Shown: in pieces, positions 36,701 to 46,124 of the stretch
Numbering within the stretch: the stretch's first letter is position 1
Layout of the letters: each line of letters begins with the position of its first letter
Assembly: GCF_028609845.1 (NCBI RefSeq)
Contig: NZ_CP063191.1
Location: 682,001-746,000, forward strand
Source: Corynebacterium heidelbergense
GTDB lineage: Bacteria > Actinomycetota > Actinomycetes > Mycobacteriales > Mycobacteriaceae
Reading direction: 5' to 3'
DNA: 64,000 nt
Notes under the pieces: generated by a model
Seen by the model: the letters and a program-made list of their open reading frames with translations, nothing else
Told to the model about the DNA's origin: nothing
Database searches by the model: none
Position numbers and translations under genes: made by a program

Positions 36701-38217
36701 ATGACCACCGTGGCGAGGAGCCGCGCGAAGTTCGGCTGGAAGACACGGGCCTTGTACTACCCATCGACGACATCGAACCGGCCGTCGATACGGACCAACC
36801 GGCACCCGAGCGGCCGGTCACGCCCGAGGACCTGGCCATCCTCGTCAGCGTGGAGGAGGAACTGAATCAACGCTGGCCGGAGACGAAGATTGACCCCACC
36901 CTCTCCCGGGTGGACATGCTCATGGACCTGCTGGGCCACCCCGAACGCTCCTTCGCGGTCATCCACGTGGCGGGGACGAACGGAAAAACCTCCACGGTGC
37001 GGATGATCGAAGCGCTGCTGCGCGCGTTCCACCGGCGCACCGGGCGGGCCACCAGCCCCCACCTGCAGTTAGTCACCGAGCGCATCGCCATCGACGGTGC
37101 CCCCGTCCATCCCCGCGACTTCGCGGACACGTGGCTGGAGATCAAGCCCTATGTGGAGATGGTGGACGCCCACAGTCAGGCCGACGGGGGCCCGCGGATG
37201 AGCAAGTTCGAGATCCTCGTGGCGATGGCCTACGCGATGTTCGCCGACGCTCCGGTGGATGTGGCTGTCGTGGAAACTGGCATGGGTGGGCGATGGGATG
37301 CGACCAACGTGGCGAACGCGGACGTGGCCGTCATTACCCCCATTGGCCTGGACCACACGGACTACCTGGGGGAGACCATCGAACTCATCGCCGCGGAGAA
37401 AGCTGGGATCATCAAGTCCCGCTGGAATGCGGACGATTTGCTGAGCCCGCCGGACAACGTGAGCGTCATCGCAGAACAAGATCCCGCTGCCATGCAGGTC
37501 ATCCTGCAGGAAGCCGTTGCGAAGGATTCCGCGGTTGCCCGCGCCGGGGCGGAGTTTCAGGTGGAGGAATCCGCCATTGCCGTCGGTGGCCAGCAACTCA
37601 AGATACGCGGCCTCGGCGGCGCGTACACGGACATCTTCCTGCCGTTGTCGGGCGAGCATCAGGCCCGCAACGCCGCAGTGGCGCTGGCGGCGGTGGAGGC
37701 GTTCTTCGGTGCGGGTGCGCAGCGCCAGTTGGACGTGGAGACGGTTCGCGCGGGCTTCGCCTCCGTGGCCTCCCCCGGGAGGTTGGAGCGGGTGCGATCC
37801 GCGCCGTCAGTGTTCGTGGACGCTTCCCACAACCCCCACGGTGCCCAAGCTCTGGCCGCGGCGGTGGGGCGTGATTTCGAATTCCGGCGGTTGGTGGGGG
37901 TCGTCGGGGTTTTGGGGGATAAGGACGCCAGGGGCATCCTCGCGGCCCTGGAACCGGCGCTCGATGAGGTAGTGGTCACCGAGCCGAAGTCGCCACGGGC
38001 GCTGCCGGTGGACGTGCTCGTAGAGTACGCGAGGGACGCTTTCGGGGAGGAGCGGGTGCACGTGGCCGAGGGGCTACCGGGGGCCATCGAGCTGGCCACG
38101 GAGCTGGCGGAGGACGATGGCGGCGACGGGTTGGTGCACGGCGCGGGCGTGTTGATCACTGGGTCCGTGGTGACCGCCGGGGAGGCGCGTGCACTGTTCG
38201 GCAAGACGCCGGAGTAG
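36697..38217 (+). CDS. folC: Folylpolyglutamate/dihydrofolate synthase
   Basis: 506 residues, GTG start overlapping the end of valS. It adds glutamate to dihydropteroate and folates. ATP site [13 protein letters not shown] at about residues 89-101, [13 protein letters not shown], and the C-terminal Mur-ligase domain with [12 protein letters not shown]. The first 45 residues are a non-conserved, acidic, proline-rich extension. Followed by the DUF4233 gene in the order seen across Corynebacteriales. Confidence 0.95.
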   Translation: MNDHRGEEPREVRLEDTGLVLPIDDIEPAVDTDQPAPERPVTPEDLAILVSVEEELNQRWPETKIDPTLSRVDMLMDLLGHPERSFAVIHVAGTNGKTSTVRMIEALLRAFHRRTGRATSPHLQLVTERIAIDGAPVHPRDFADTWLEIKPYVEMVDAHSQADGGPRMSKFEILVAMAYAMFADAPVDVAVVETGMGGRWDATNVANADVAVITPIGLDHTDYLGETIELIAAEKAGIIKSRWNADDLLSPPDNVSVIAEQDPAAMQVILQEAVAKDSAVARAGAEFQVEESAIAVGGQQLKIRGLGGAYTDIFLPLSGEHQARNAAVALAAVEAFFGAGAQRQLDVETVRAGFASVASPGRLERVRSAPSVFVDASHNPHGAQALAAAVGRDFEFRRLVGVVGVLGDKDARGILAALEPALDEVVVTEPKSPRALPVDVLVEYARDAFGEERVHVAEGLPGAIELATELAEDDGGDGLVHGAGVLITGSVVTAGEARALFGKTPE

Positions 38218-38371
38218 CGGGCTTGGGCGCCCCCGGGCTGGGTGCTGGCGGTGTTTGGCTGCCGGTGTTCTACAGTGTCAGCAGCGCCCTTTTCCCCCTA
38301 CGCACGCGAAACGGCTATGGCGCGGATAGAGCGGTTGCAGCAGATGAACAGCGAAAGGTGAGCCCAGGAGC

Positions 38372-38836
38372 ATGGCACAGCGAGCGCGGCGGGATGACCG
38401 GGGTGGCGAAAGCGAAATCGAGTACGGGCCGCTCGGGCCGGGGCATGCCCCGGAAAACGACCCGCTCAAGGGGCTGCGCGGGGTTATGGCGGGCACGCTC
38501 ATCATGGAAGCCATCGTGGTGCTGTTAGTGCTGACCGTGATCACGCGCATCGACGACGGCGCGGCTGGAACGCCGGGCAAGATTGGCTACGTTGTAGCCC
38601 TGGGGGTGGCCATGGTCGTCGCCGCGTTTCTGCAGAAGCGCCCGTGGGCAGACAAACTCAACATGGCCCTGCAGGTTTTGACGATCGCTGGGGTGTTCGT
38701 TCACGTCTCCATGGCTGTGATGGGGATCCTCTTTGCCGCAGTGTGGTGGTACGTCTACCACCTGCGGAAAGTGCTGATTGAGCGAATGCGTCGGGGGTTG
38801 CTTCCCGCCCAGCACATCGGCCCGTCTGCGCGTTAG
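38372..38836 (+). CDS. DUF4233 membrane protein
   Basis: 154 residues. A charged 35-residue N-terminus, then four hydrophobic segments (about 40-60, 70-87, 97-115 and 118-133), and a basic C-terminus ([14 protein letters not shown]). DUF4233 proteins occur between folC and ndk throughout actinobacteria; their role is unknown. ATG at 38372 follows AGGAG. Integral membrane protein. Confidence 0.9.
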   Translation: MAQRARRDDRGGESEIEYGPLGPGHAPENDPLKGLRGVMAGTLIMEAIVVLLVLTVITRIDDGAAGTPGKIGYVVALGVAMVVAAFLQKRPWADKLNMALQVLTIAGVFVHVSMAVMGILFAAVWWYVYHLRKVLIERMRRGLLPAQHIGPSAR

Positions 38837-38906
38837 CACCTCTCGGCGCTCCGGTGCGACCGCCGCCGGGTTCGATGAAACGTGGCGGTCGGTACACTAC
38901 GGAATT

Positions 38907-39317
38907 ATGACTGAACGCACTCTCATCTTGATTAAGCCCGACGGTGTCCAGCGTGGACTGGTTGGCGATATCATCGCCCGAATCGAGCAAAAGGGCCTCA
39001 AACTGGCCGCCCTGGACCTGCGGGTCACCGACCGCGAAACCGCAGAAAAGCACTACGCCGAGCACGCGGACAAGCCCTTCTTCGGCGAGCTTGTGGACTT
39101 CATCACCAGTGCTCCGCTGGTCGCGGGGATTGTCGAGGGGGATCGTGCGATTGAGGCTTGGCGCCAGCTGGCCGGTGGGACCGACCCGGTGAGCAAGGCA
39201 ACTCCCGGAACGATCCGTGGGGACTTGGCCCTGTCCGTGGCTGAGAACGTTGTGCATGGCTCCGATTCCCCGGAGTCGGCGGAGCGGGAGATCTCCATCT
39301 GGTTCCCTAACCTGTAA
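38907..39317 (+). CDS. ndk: Nucleoside-diphosphate kinase
   Basis: 136 residues from the ATG at 38907. Transfers phosphate between nucleoside tri- and diphosphates through a phospho-histidine. Signature [20 protein letters not shown]; the active-site His is in [12 protein letters not shown]. Normal bacterial length. Last gene of the valS-folC-DUF4233-ndk series, closed by the terminator at 39401. Confidence 0.96.
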   Translation: MTERTLILIKPDGVQRGLVGDIIARIEQKGLKLAALDLRVTDRETAEKHYAEHADKPFFGELVDFITSAPLVAGIVEGDRAIEAWRQLAGGTDPVSKATPGTIRGDLALSVAENVVHGSDSPESAEREISIWFPNL

Positions 39318-39400
39318 GTCCAGCAGACACTACTCGCCCGCGCGGTCGCGCAGCAACCGTGTGGAGTTCGACAAACCCAAAGGGTGCTCGCGAACGTGAG

Positions 39401-39434
39401 CCAAAGCCCCCACCGTGATTGGTGGGGGCTTTGG
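39401..39434 (+). terminator. Intrinsic terminator after ndk
   Basis: A perfect 14-bp stem (39401-39414 with 39421-39434) and 6-nt loop. The flanking A/T of the stem gives U-rich ends in both directions. Confidence 0.85.
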
Positions 39435-39507
39435 ACGTCTCCTGAGAGGGTGTTTAGTCAAGCCTCTCCGGCGTTCAAGGATGTTCGGCCGTCATAACTG
39501 CCGGTCT

Positions 39508-40266
39508 CTAGGCTTGGATGGCGGCTAGCCCCTCGTCAGTCAGTCCCACCCACTGGATGTACGCGCCGTTCCTCTGGCGCTCCCGGAATGGAACTGCCCA
39601 TTGCTTTTTGAGCGCTTCCTGTAATCCTGTGGTGGCCACTTCCGGTGGATAGCCAGTGCTCTGGAGTAGGTTGACGAATTGTTCCTGCTGGATCTGATAC
39701 CTGCCGGGGATAGCTTCGCAATCACTCAGAGCGGCGCACGCGAGCCGCGCTGCGTGTTCCCCGGTGAACTCCGAACCCGCCAGGGGCGCCCCATCGCCCT
39801 TAATACCCATCACAGACGTGGTGTTGTAACGAGCCGACGGTATCGCTCTCCAATTGTAAAAACCCAGCATGTACCAGGCTGCACATGCACCTACCACTGC
39901 GAAAATGATCGCGAGAGCGAACGAGACCGCGTTGTCTGCACCTTTTGGGAGCCAGTGATAAGCCATAAAGACGATCACTGGGTACAGTACCGGGAGAATG
40001 GTGGTGCGAGCGTCAAGCCGATTCGGCGGGTACTGACGAAGCTTCCTTTTGCGCGGCCAATAAAAAGCCCACAAGGTGGACAGTGCTAGCACGACGATTA
40101 TCACCGGCCAGGCTATGGCGAAGTCGGGGTGCGACAGCAGGAACTGGAGCAGGACACCGAAGCCAGTGCTGGATACGATTCTGGCGCCAACGGACATGTG
40201 GGAGTACCGGCGAAGGGCCTCCGCGTTCGGCGAGGGTGCGAGGGGCGCTGTGGTTGGGGGCGTCAT
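39508..40266 (-). CDS. Unknown membrane protein, 252 residues
   Basis: Not recognised. Four hydrophobic segments in the N-terminal half: LLQFLLSHPDF region, PVIIVVLALSTLWAFYW, TILPVLYPVIVFMAY and FALAIIFAVVGACAAWYM. The soluble C-terminal half of about 100 residues ends ALKKQWAVPFRERQRNGAYI and a short helix, possibly a winged-helix-like fold. It sits alone on the minus strand between ndk and rne, with lower GC than its neighbours and weak ribosome signals. This suggests an acquired or lineage-specific gene. The start at 40266 is uncertain; 40197 is an alternative. Confidence 0.75.
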   Translation of the reverse strand: MTPPTTAPLAPSPNAEALRRYSHMSVGARIVSSTGFGVLLQFLLSHPDFAIAWPVIIVVLALSTLWAFYWPRKRKLRQYPPNRLDARTTILPVLYPVIVFMAYHWLPKGADNAVSFALAIIFAVVGACAAWYMLGFYNWRAIPSARYNTTSVMGIKGDGAPLAGSEFTGEHAARLACAALSDCEAIPGRYQIQQEQFVNLLQSTGYPPEVATTGLQEALKKQWAVPFRERQRNGAYIQWVGLTDEGLAAIQA

Positions 40267-40753
40267 GAATCAAGTATCTAGCAGATCCGATTCGATTGCA
40301 CAGGACAACAATGGACCGGCTTGGCTCCCCGGATCCCCGGGGTCGTCCCCGCCCCCAGGGACCCCAGGCGTTTGGGCCATTCGCGGTTGGCAAACCCAGC
40401 GGGACCCTCACGGTGCGCATCCCTGTTCGGTGCGTGTGACACAATGGTCTGCAGGATCGACCGGCCCACAACGACGATGTGGCTGCGCGGTCCAATGACA
40501 GTCTTATACCAACCGCAAGAGACCCTCCCCGGGGGACCGCAAGCAGGCCGAAAGAACATCCGGCCATCGCCGCCGGTGATCCGCAGCCACCGCTGCGCAC
40601 CTACTGATACCTGGCAAGCGCGAGTATCCCGGAGGGGGAGCACCACCGCAGCTCGATCGGGGTTGCTGGAGTAGGGGAGCGAAAACATCCCCACCACGAA
40701 AGCCCCCGTGCTACGGGCCTACGCGGGTGGAGCGCACACAAGCAAGGAGAACA
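40267..40753 (+). promoter_or_regulatory. Long non-coding region upstream of rne
   Basis: 487 bp with no supported gene. RNase E genes commonly have long structured leaders that mediate autoregulation. Several GC-rich self-complementary words (for example ccccggatccccgggg at 40328-40343) are present. No motif allows a firm assignment. The rne ribosome site AAGGAGA is at 40742-40748. Confidence 0.4.
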
Positions 40754-43700
40754 GTGGCTACGACCGCTACAAAACAGCAGGGGATAGACCTAGACAACCT
40801 GGGGGCTAAAGTCCGGGTCCACGCGCTAGCGAAAATGTTGGGCATGAGTTCCGCCGAGCTCATCGGGGTGCTGGGCGACAACGGTTACCCCGGGAAGAAA
40901 GCCGCCTCCACGCTGGCGAAGGAGGATGCGGCGAAGATCACCGAGTTGGTGCGGCCGCAGAGCCCCAAGCCAGCCGGGAAGCGGGGGCAGAAGGCGGAAA
41001 AGGACGAGGCTGCGCTCGGCGAGGAACGGTCGGAGCCCACCGCACCAAGGAAGACCGGGCGGAAATCTACCAAAAAGGCAGCCAAAAGCGCAGCACCGAA
41101 GGCGACGAAGCGAGCCCCGAAGAAGGCGGTGAAGAAGCCCTCCACGGACCAGGACGCCGATGTACCTGCGAAGGATGAGGCTCGTCCGCAATCTAGCGGC
41201 GGCCCGTCGGCTGAGCCCGAGGACGCGGCCCAGTCTGTCGAGACCGGTGAGCCCCGGCCGGATGTCGAGACCGGTGAACTCCGGCCCGATGTTCCGATGG
41301 AGGCCACTGAGGAGACGACCGAGGAGCCCACAGAGCAGGCCGCCCAGGAGCCCGAAGAAAACGCCGCCAACGAGTCTGTAGAGAAGGCCACCGAAGAGGC
41401 CGCCGACCGCGCTACGACCACGGTGACAACTCCCCGCCGACGGGTGCGCCGCATCGTCCGCCGAGTCGGGGCTCGCTCCGCGCAACAGCAGGCATCTACC
41501 CCCAGCGGTCGGGATAATCGGGAACCGCTGCCGCCCGTCATCGGCGGGGCCGCCTCCCGCGGCGGTCAAGAAGCGGAGGAGGACGCCACCCACCTGCACC
41601 CCGCCGAGAGGGACAGCGCCGACTTCGCCACCGAACCGGTTCGACTCAAAGGCTCCACGCGACTTGAATCCCGCCGCCGCTGGCGCGCCGAAAACAAAGA
41701 AGAGACGAAGATTGTCAGCCGCTCCGAGTTTCTCGCTCGGCGGGAATCAGTTCACCGCGTCATGGTGGTGCGGGACTCCGAGCGCAGCGACCGGCCCGGC
41801 CTGACCACCCAAGTGGGCGTGGTGGAGGACGGCATGCTCGTCGAACACTTCGTCACCAGCGACAAGCAGCAGTCCATGGTGGGCAACATCTACCTCGGGC
41901 GGGTACAAAACGTGCTGGCCAGCATGGAGGCTGCCTTCATCGACATCGGGACAGGGCGCAACGCCGTGCTCTATGCCGGTGAAATGAATTGGCGCTCGCC
42001 GCACCTCCACAGCCGCAACCGCCGGATCGACTCCGCCCTGCACTCCGGCGACCAGATCCTGGTCCAGGTCATCAAGGATCCCCTCGGGCACAAGGGGGCG
42101 CGACTGACCAACCGCATCAGCTTCGCCGGACGCTTCCTGGTGTACTTCCCCGGCGGCACCACTGCCGGCATCTCGCGCAAGCTCCCCGAGCCCGAGCGCA
42201 AGCGCCTGAAAACGATTCTTTCTCACGTCATCCCGGGCGAAGGCGGAGCTATCATCCGCACCGCCGCCGAAAACGCGCCCGAGGAGCAGATTGGCGAGGA
42301 CGTCCAGCGCCTCCACGGCCAATGGGAGGAGATCGAGCAGGAAGAGGCCAAGCTGCGCGCCGCCAAGGGCGCCAAGCCGCGCACCCTGTACGAAGAGCCG
42401 AACATGCTGGTCAAGGTCGTCCGAGACCTTTTCAACGAGGACTTCGCCGAGCTGTTGGTAGACGGGGACAAATCCTGGCGCATCGTGGACAACTACGTGC
42501 GCCGGATGGCCCCGGACCTCCGGGATCGCGTGAAGCGGTGGGACCCGCACCAACATGGCGGCCAGGACGTCTTCGCTGCCTCCGACCTAGACGAACAGCT
42601 GCAGAAGGCACTGTCCCGGAAGGTGTGGCTACCCAGCGGCGGCTACCTCATCTTCGATCGCACGGAAGCCATGACCGTCATCGACGTCAACACCGGATCC
42701 TTCGTCGGAGCGGGCGGCAATCTGGAAGAGACCGTTACCCAGAACAACCTGGAAGCCGCCGAGGAAATCGTGCGCCAAATGCGTCTTCGCGACCTCGGCG
42801 GGATGATCGTTGTCGACTTCATCGACATGGTCCTCCAGCAAAACCAGGATCTGGTGCTGCGGCGACTCTCGGAATGCCTCGGCCGCGACCGCACGCGCCA
42901 CAAGGTCAGCGAGGTCACTTCTCTAGGCCTCGTGCAGATGACCCGCAAGCGCCTGGGTACCGGCCTGCTAGAGACCTTCACCACCACCTGCCAAACCTGC
43001 GATGGACGCGGAGTGATCGTCCATGCCGATCCCGTGGAACAGGACTTCACCGAACCGGTGCGCCGGGACCACGGCGGGCGCAAGGAACGCCAGCAAGCCA
43101 AGCGTGAGCAGGCGAAGCGGGAGGAACACATCCGCCGCGGCGAACCCGCCCGCGATAGCTCGAGTGCAGACGCGCCCGAGGACCGTAGTGGTGCCACCGC
43201 ACCGGACCAGCCGCGGGAGCAAAAGGACCAACGGCGAGAAGAACGCAAGCCCCGCCGGAGGACCGTCCGCACGGAGGACCGCAAGACGGACCGGCCAGCG
43301 GTCGAACAACCGACCCAAGCCCAGGCGAGCCACGGTGAAGACAGCACGGCCGAGCACAAGTCCGGGGCGACGGCGGAGGCCCCCGCTGGAACGCGCCGCT
43401 CCCGGCGTCGTCGACGCATCGTGCGCCGAAGTGTCGCGGACATCGCCGCCGAGGCCCTTCGCACCTCGCGGGAAGCTGACCCCGAAGAACCGTCCAACGA
43501 GGACTACGCTTCGCCCGAGGCTCACTCCGAGCAGCCTGAGCCGGCCGGGCGGGCAACCGGGCGGTCGACACAGTCCGGACCCGCCGAACAACCACCAGCA
43601 ACCGGCGTCCATGGCGATCCCGGCGCCACTGGCGGGACCGCAGGTGGGGCCGGGGCGGCGCGCCGTCGTCGGCGTCGGATAATCCGCTCCGCACCCCCCG

Positions 43701-44092
43701 CCACCGCGATGGAGACCCGACCAGCGGGCACCCGCCGCAGCCCCGCCGCGAAACAAAACAGCGCGTCGGGCAGAGCGCAGGACGCCCCCCGAGCGGACGA
43801 GTCCGGCGGAGCCCGGGAGAAGACGGGAGGGGGCAACGGCGGCGGCCGCCGGACGTACTCCCAGGCCAAGGCGGAGTTCGACAACTCCCCGCGACGAAAG
43901 CGCAAGACGCGGGGCAACTCCCGGTCCGATGTACCACCTCGTCCCGAGGACTTCGACGCGAGTGCGGACGCTAGCAAGGGGAATCAGAACCCCGAACGGG
44001 CCCCTCGCCGCGGTGCTGAGACCAAGACACCCCAGAGTGGCAACCGATCCCGTCGCGCCCGCCGCGGGCGCCGCACGGTGCGCCAGGGCTAG
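40754..44092 (+). CDS. rne: Ribonuclease E/G
   Basis: 1,112 residues, GTG at 40754 behind AAGGAGA. Endonuclease for rRNA processing and mRNA decay. Residues about 14-70 resemble the N-terminal domain of initiation factor IF-2 (VRVHALAKMLGMSSAELIGVL). A long Lys/Pro/Glu-rich disordered region to about 330 follows, then the catalytic core: S1 domain (GNIYLGRVQNVLASMEAAFI), metal-binding VIDVNTGSFVG, and the Zn-link CQTCDGRG. Arg-rich microdomains with repeated RRRRRIIR-type clusters form the last 330 residues. The catalytic core in the middle, flanked by two disordered arms, is the actinobacterial form. Confidence 0.96.
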   Translation: MATTATKQQGIDLDNLGAKVRVHALAKMLGMSSAELIGVLGDNGYPGKKAASTLAKEDAAKITELVRPQSPKPAGKRGQKAEKDEAALGEERSEPTAPRKTGRKSTKKAAKSAAPKATKRAPKKAVKKPSTDQDADVPAKDEARPQSSGGPSAEPEDAAQSVETGEPRPDVETGELRPDVPMEATEETTEEPTEQAAQEPEENAANESVEKATEEAADRATTTVTTPRRRVRRIVRRVGARSAQQQASTPSGRDNREPLPPVIGGAASRGGQEAEEDATHLHPAERDSADFATEPVRLKGSTRLESRRRWRAENKEETKIVSRSEFLARRESVHRVMVVRDSERSDRPGLTTQVGVVEDGMLVEHFVTSDKQQSMVGNIYLGRVQNVLASMEAAFIDIGTGRNAVLYAGEMNWRSPHLHSRNRRIDSALHSGDQILVQVIKDPLGHKGARLTNRISFAGRFLVYFPGGTTAGISRKLPEPERKRLKTILSHVIPGEGGAIIRTAAENAPEEQIGEDVQRLHGQWEEIEQEEAKLRAAKGAKPRTLYEEPNMLVKVVRDLFNEDFAELLVDGDKSWRIVDNYVRRMAPDLRDRVKRWDPHQHGGQDVFAASDLDEQLQKALSRKVWLPSGGYLIFDRTEAMTVIDVNTGSFVGAGGNLEETVTQNNLEAAEEIVRQMRLRDLGGMIVVDFIDMVLQQNQDLVLRRLSECLGRDRTRHKVSEVTSLGLVQMTRKRLGTGLLETFTTTCQTCDGRGVIVHADPVEQDFTEPVRRDHGGRKERQQAKREQAKREEHIRRGEPARDSSSADAPEDRSGATAPDQPREQKDQRREERKPRRRTVRTEDRKTDRPAVEQPTQAQASHGEDSTAEHKSGATAEAPAGTRRSRRRRRIVRRSVADIAAEALRTSREADPEEPSNEDYASPEAHSEQPEPAGRATGRSTQSGPAEQPPATGVHGDPGATGGTAGGAGAARRRRRRIIRSAPPATAMETRPAGTRRSPAAKQNSASGRAQDAPRADESGGAREKTGGGNGGGRRTYSQAKAEFDNSPRRKRKTRGNSRSDVPPRPEDFDASADASKGNQNPERAPRRGAETKTPQSGNRSRRARRGRRTVRQG

Positions 44093-44103
44093 GGGAGGAG
44101 AAA

Positions 44104-44898
44104 ATGGGGCGCCGCGACCGGGTCGTGCGGACCCCCTGGGATGAAATCCGGCGGCTCGCCCGGCCCCCGTTCAAGGACGTCGCCGTTGTCGCGCTCAACG
44201 CGCTGCTGGCCTGCGCATCGTGGTGGATCGTGCCCGAAGGGCTGCGGGACTGGGTCTTCGACTACTACCGCGGCAGAATCGGCTTCGCCGTCGTGCTTGG
44301 CACCTGGATGCTGGCGGACACAACCACCACCAACCTGCTGGGCAACGACGTTCCTTCCGCAGTGGCAGCACTGCAATCCGAGATCTCCCTAGCTCAGCTG
44401 CTCCGAACAAAGGCCCTCGTGCTGGGCGGCGGAATAGCCGCGGTCACCGCAGCGGTGGGCGCCAGCCTCGCCGCCGCCAGCAGCGCCCGAAACTGGATCT
44501 TCCTCGTCGGACTGAGCGCGCTGCCCATAGGAATAGTGGCACTATTCTCACTCCTCGGAGTCGTCCTGCCCCACCGGACCCGCACCCTGGAATGGCGATG
44601 GCGCAAGAGGGGGCGCAGGCTCATGACACTGCGCTGGCTCAGCTTGGTGTTGCTGCCCTGCCTCGGTGTCGGGGTAGTAGTTAACGCCGTAATCGTGGCG
44701 CTTCGGGCTTTGGCGAAACTCGTCACGGTGGCAGACGATGCCGATCGGCTGGGGATCACCGGTTATCTTGTGCTCACCGTCTGCTGCGTGGCGGTCTCCG
44801 TGGCTGCCTATCGATTAGCTCCGCTGCTCGCCGAACGCCTTGTAAAACACCGACGGAAACGGCTGTTGCGCTACCTCCAAGACCCCACCGCCGGATAG
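44104..44898 (+). CDS. Unknown six-span membrane protein
   Basis: 264 residues, starting 11 bp after rne behind GGGGAGGAGA, so probably co-transcribed. About six predicted membrane segments, among them DVAVVALNALLACASWWIV, GFAVVLGTWMLAD, VLGGGIAAVTAAVGASLAA and GYLVLTVCCVAVSVAAYRL. The basic C-terminus (VKHRRKRLLRYL) is cytoplasmic. No transporter signature. No function can be given. Downstream lies a 325-bp gap, then rplU. Confidence 0.8.
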   Translation: MGRRDRVVRTPWDEIRRLARPPFKDVAVVALNALLACASWWIVPEGLRDWVFDYYRGRIGFAVVLGTWMLADTTTTNLLGNDVPSAVAALQSEISLAQLLRTKALVLGGGIAAVTAAVGASLAAASSARNWIFLVGLSALPIGIVALFSLLGVVLPHRTRTLEWRWRKRGRRLMTLRWLSLVLLPCLGVGVVVNAVIVALRALAKLVTVADDADRLGITGYLVLTVCCVAVSVAAYRLAPLLAERLVKHRRKRLLRYLQDPTAG

Positions 44899-45223
44899 CG
44901 ATCCCCGTCGCAAGAAGGGCGGAGGCGTTTTGGCTTTGCAAACCCCAGCGGGTATCGTTGAGCAGTCGCTGTTCGATTGTGCCGTGGCCTGCCGCTTTCG
45001 CGCGCCGAGGCCAGGCCCGCGCGGGTGGGGTGCACAACGCGAACAACGCGGGAGCGTACGCACTACCTCGCCGCGTCTAGCACACCGAACATACAAGTCC
45101 AGTCAGTGCGTCCGCGCCGACTAGCCCCTTGACTTCCCCCCTTGGCGGGGCGAGGCCAAGGCCCGTTAGCGGAGGCGGTAAGCCCTGAGCCGAATGAGAA
45201 ACGTTAAAAGGGGTAGCCCTACC
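44899..45223 (+). promoter_or_regulatory. Leader and promoter region of rplU-rpmA
   Basis: 325 bp without a gene. It contains a 7-bp hairpin CCTTGGC/GCCAAGG at 45140-45161 about 60 bp before the rplU start, which may be a ribosomal-protein leader structure. The rplU ribosome site is an AAAAGGGG run at 45206-45213. Confidence 0.4.
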
Positions 45224-45526
45224 ATGTACGCGATCGTCAAGACCGGCGGAAAGCAGTACAAGGTTGCCGAAGGTGACCTCGTCAAGGTCGAGAAGATCGA
45301 GGGTGAGCCGGGTTCCACCGTGGCTCTCACCCCGGTTCTCCTCGTTGATGGCGCGGACGTCACCACCGGCGACAAGCTGCAGTCCGTCGACGTGAATGCC
45401 GAAATCGTGGAACACACCCGTGGACCCAAGATCCGCGGCATGCACTACCGCAACAAGACCGGTTACAAGCGCCGCTACGGCCACCGCCAGGCCGTGACCG
45501 TGCTCAAGGTCACCGGAATCAAGTAA
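45224..45526 (+). CDS. rplU: 50S ribosomal protein L21
   Basis: 100 residues from the ATG at 45224. Starts [14 protein letters not shown], the L21 signature; the C-terminal basic part [15 protein letters not shown] binds 23S rRNA. The longer frame to 45194 lacks a ribosome site. First gene of the rplU-rpmA pair. Confidence 0.97.
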   Translation: MYAIVKTGGKQYKVAEGDLVKVEKIEGEPGSTVALTPVLLVDGADVTTGDKLQSVDVNAEIVEHTRGPKIRGMHYRNKTGYKRRYGHRQAVTVLKVTGIK

Positions 45527-45627
45527 ACTGCCGAGACACCGCCCAACCCCAGGGGCGCGCGCGGCAACAGCCGCCACATATCACCCCGGGGCACGGGACC
45601 CATCTTCCTTAAGGAGGGGAGAGACAC

Positions 45628-45936
45628 ATGGCACACAAGAAGGGTGCATCAAGCTCCAACAACGGCCGCGATTCTGAGGCCAAGCGTCTCGGCGTTAAGC
45701 GCTTCGGCGGCCAAAAGGTCAAAGCCGGCGAGATCCTGATCCGCCAGCGCGGCACCTCGTTCCACCCGGGCGAGAACGTCGGACGAGGCGGGGACGATAC
45801 CCTCTTCGCCCTCAAGGCCGGCGAGGTCAAGTTCTCCATCAAGCGCAAGCGCCGCATGATCAACATCGTGGAGAACGCAGAGGCCACCACCGCAGGCACC
45901 ACCGCCGTGGAGGCAGCCGAAACCGCATTCGCCTAA
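45628..45936 (+). CDS. rpmA: 50S ribosomal protein L27
   Basis: 102 residues. Begins [16 protein letters not shown], as in L27 proteins that reach the peptidyl-transferase centre, with no N-terminal cleavage motif. After the normal core ([15 protein letters not shown]) there is a 20-residue Ala/Thr/Glu extension not found in most L27. AAGGAGGGG precedes the ATG. Confidence 0.97.
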   Translation: MAHKKGASSSNNGRDSEAKRLGVKRFGGQKVKAGEILIRQRGTSFHPGENVGRGGDDTLFALKAGEVKFSIKRKRRMINIVENAEATTAGTTAVEAAETAFA

Positions 45937-45968
45937 CGCAGGCACCGCAGCTTTCACGCTGCCGAATG

Positions 45969-46004
45969 AAACCCCGCTGGCACACTGTGGCTAGCGGGGT
46001 TTTA
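45969..46004 (+). terminator. Intrinsic terminator after rpmA
   Basis: A perfect 10-bp stem (45969-45978 with 45993-46002), 14-nt loop, and a T run. It separates the ribosomal genes from obgE. Confidence 0.85.
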
Positions 46005-46124
46005 CTCAACCTTGGGGCTCGGCGTCCGAGACTCCTCCCACCGGAGGTGTCCTCGCGACTCCTTCCCCCTCCTCACCCAGTCTCCCTCCTCACCCATCAG
46101 GCTTGTGAAAGGCACCGTGTACCC

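Noticed and set aside
38223..38528. A 101-residue frame before the DUF4233 gene
   Set aside because: Overlaps the DUF4233 protein in another frame and lacks any family features.
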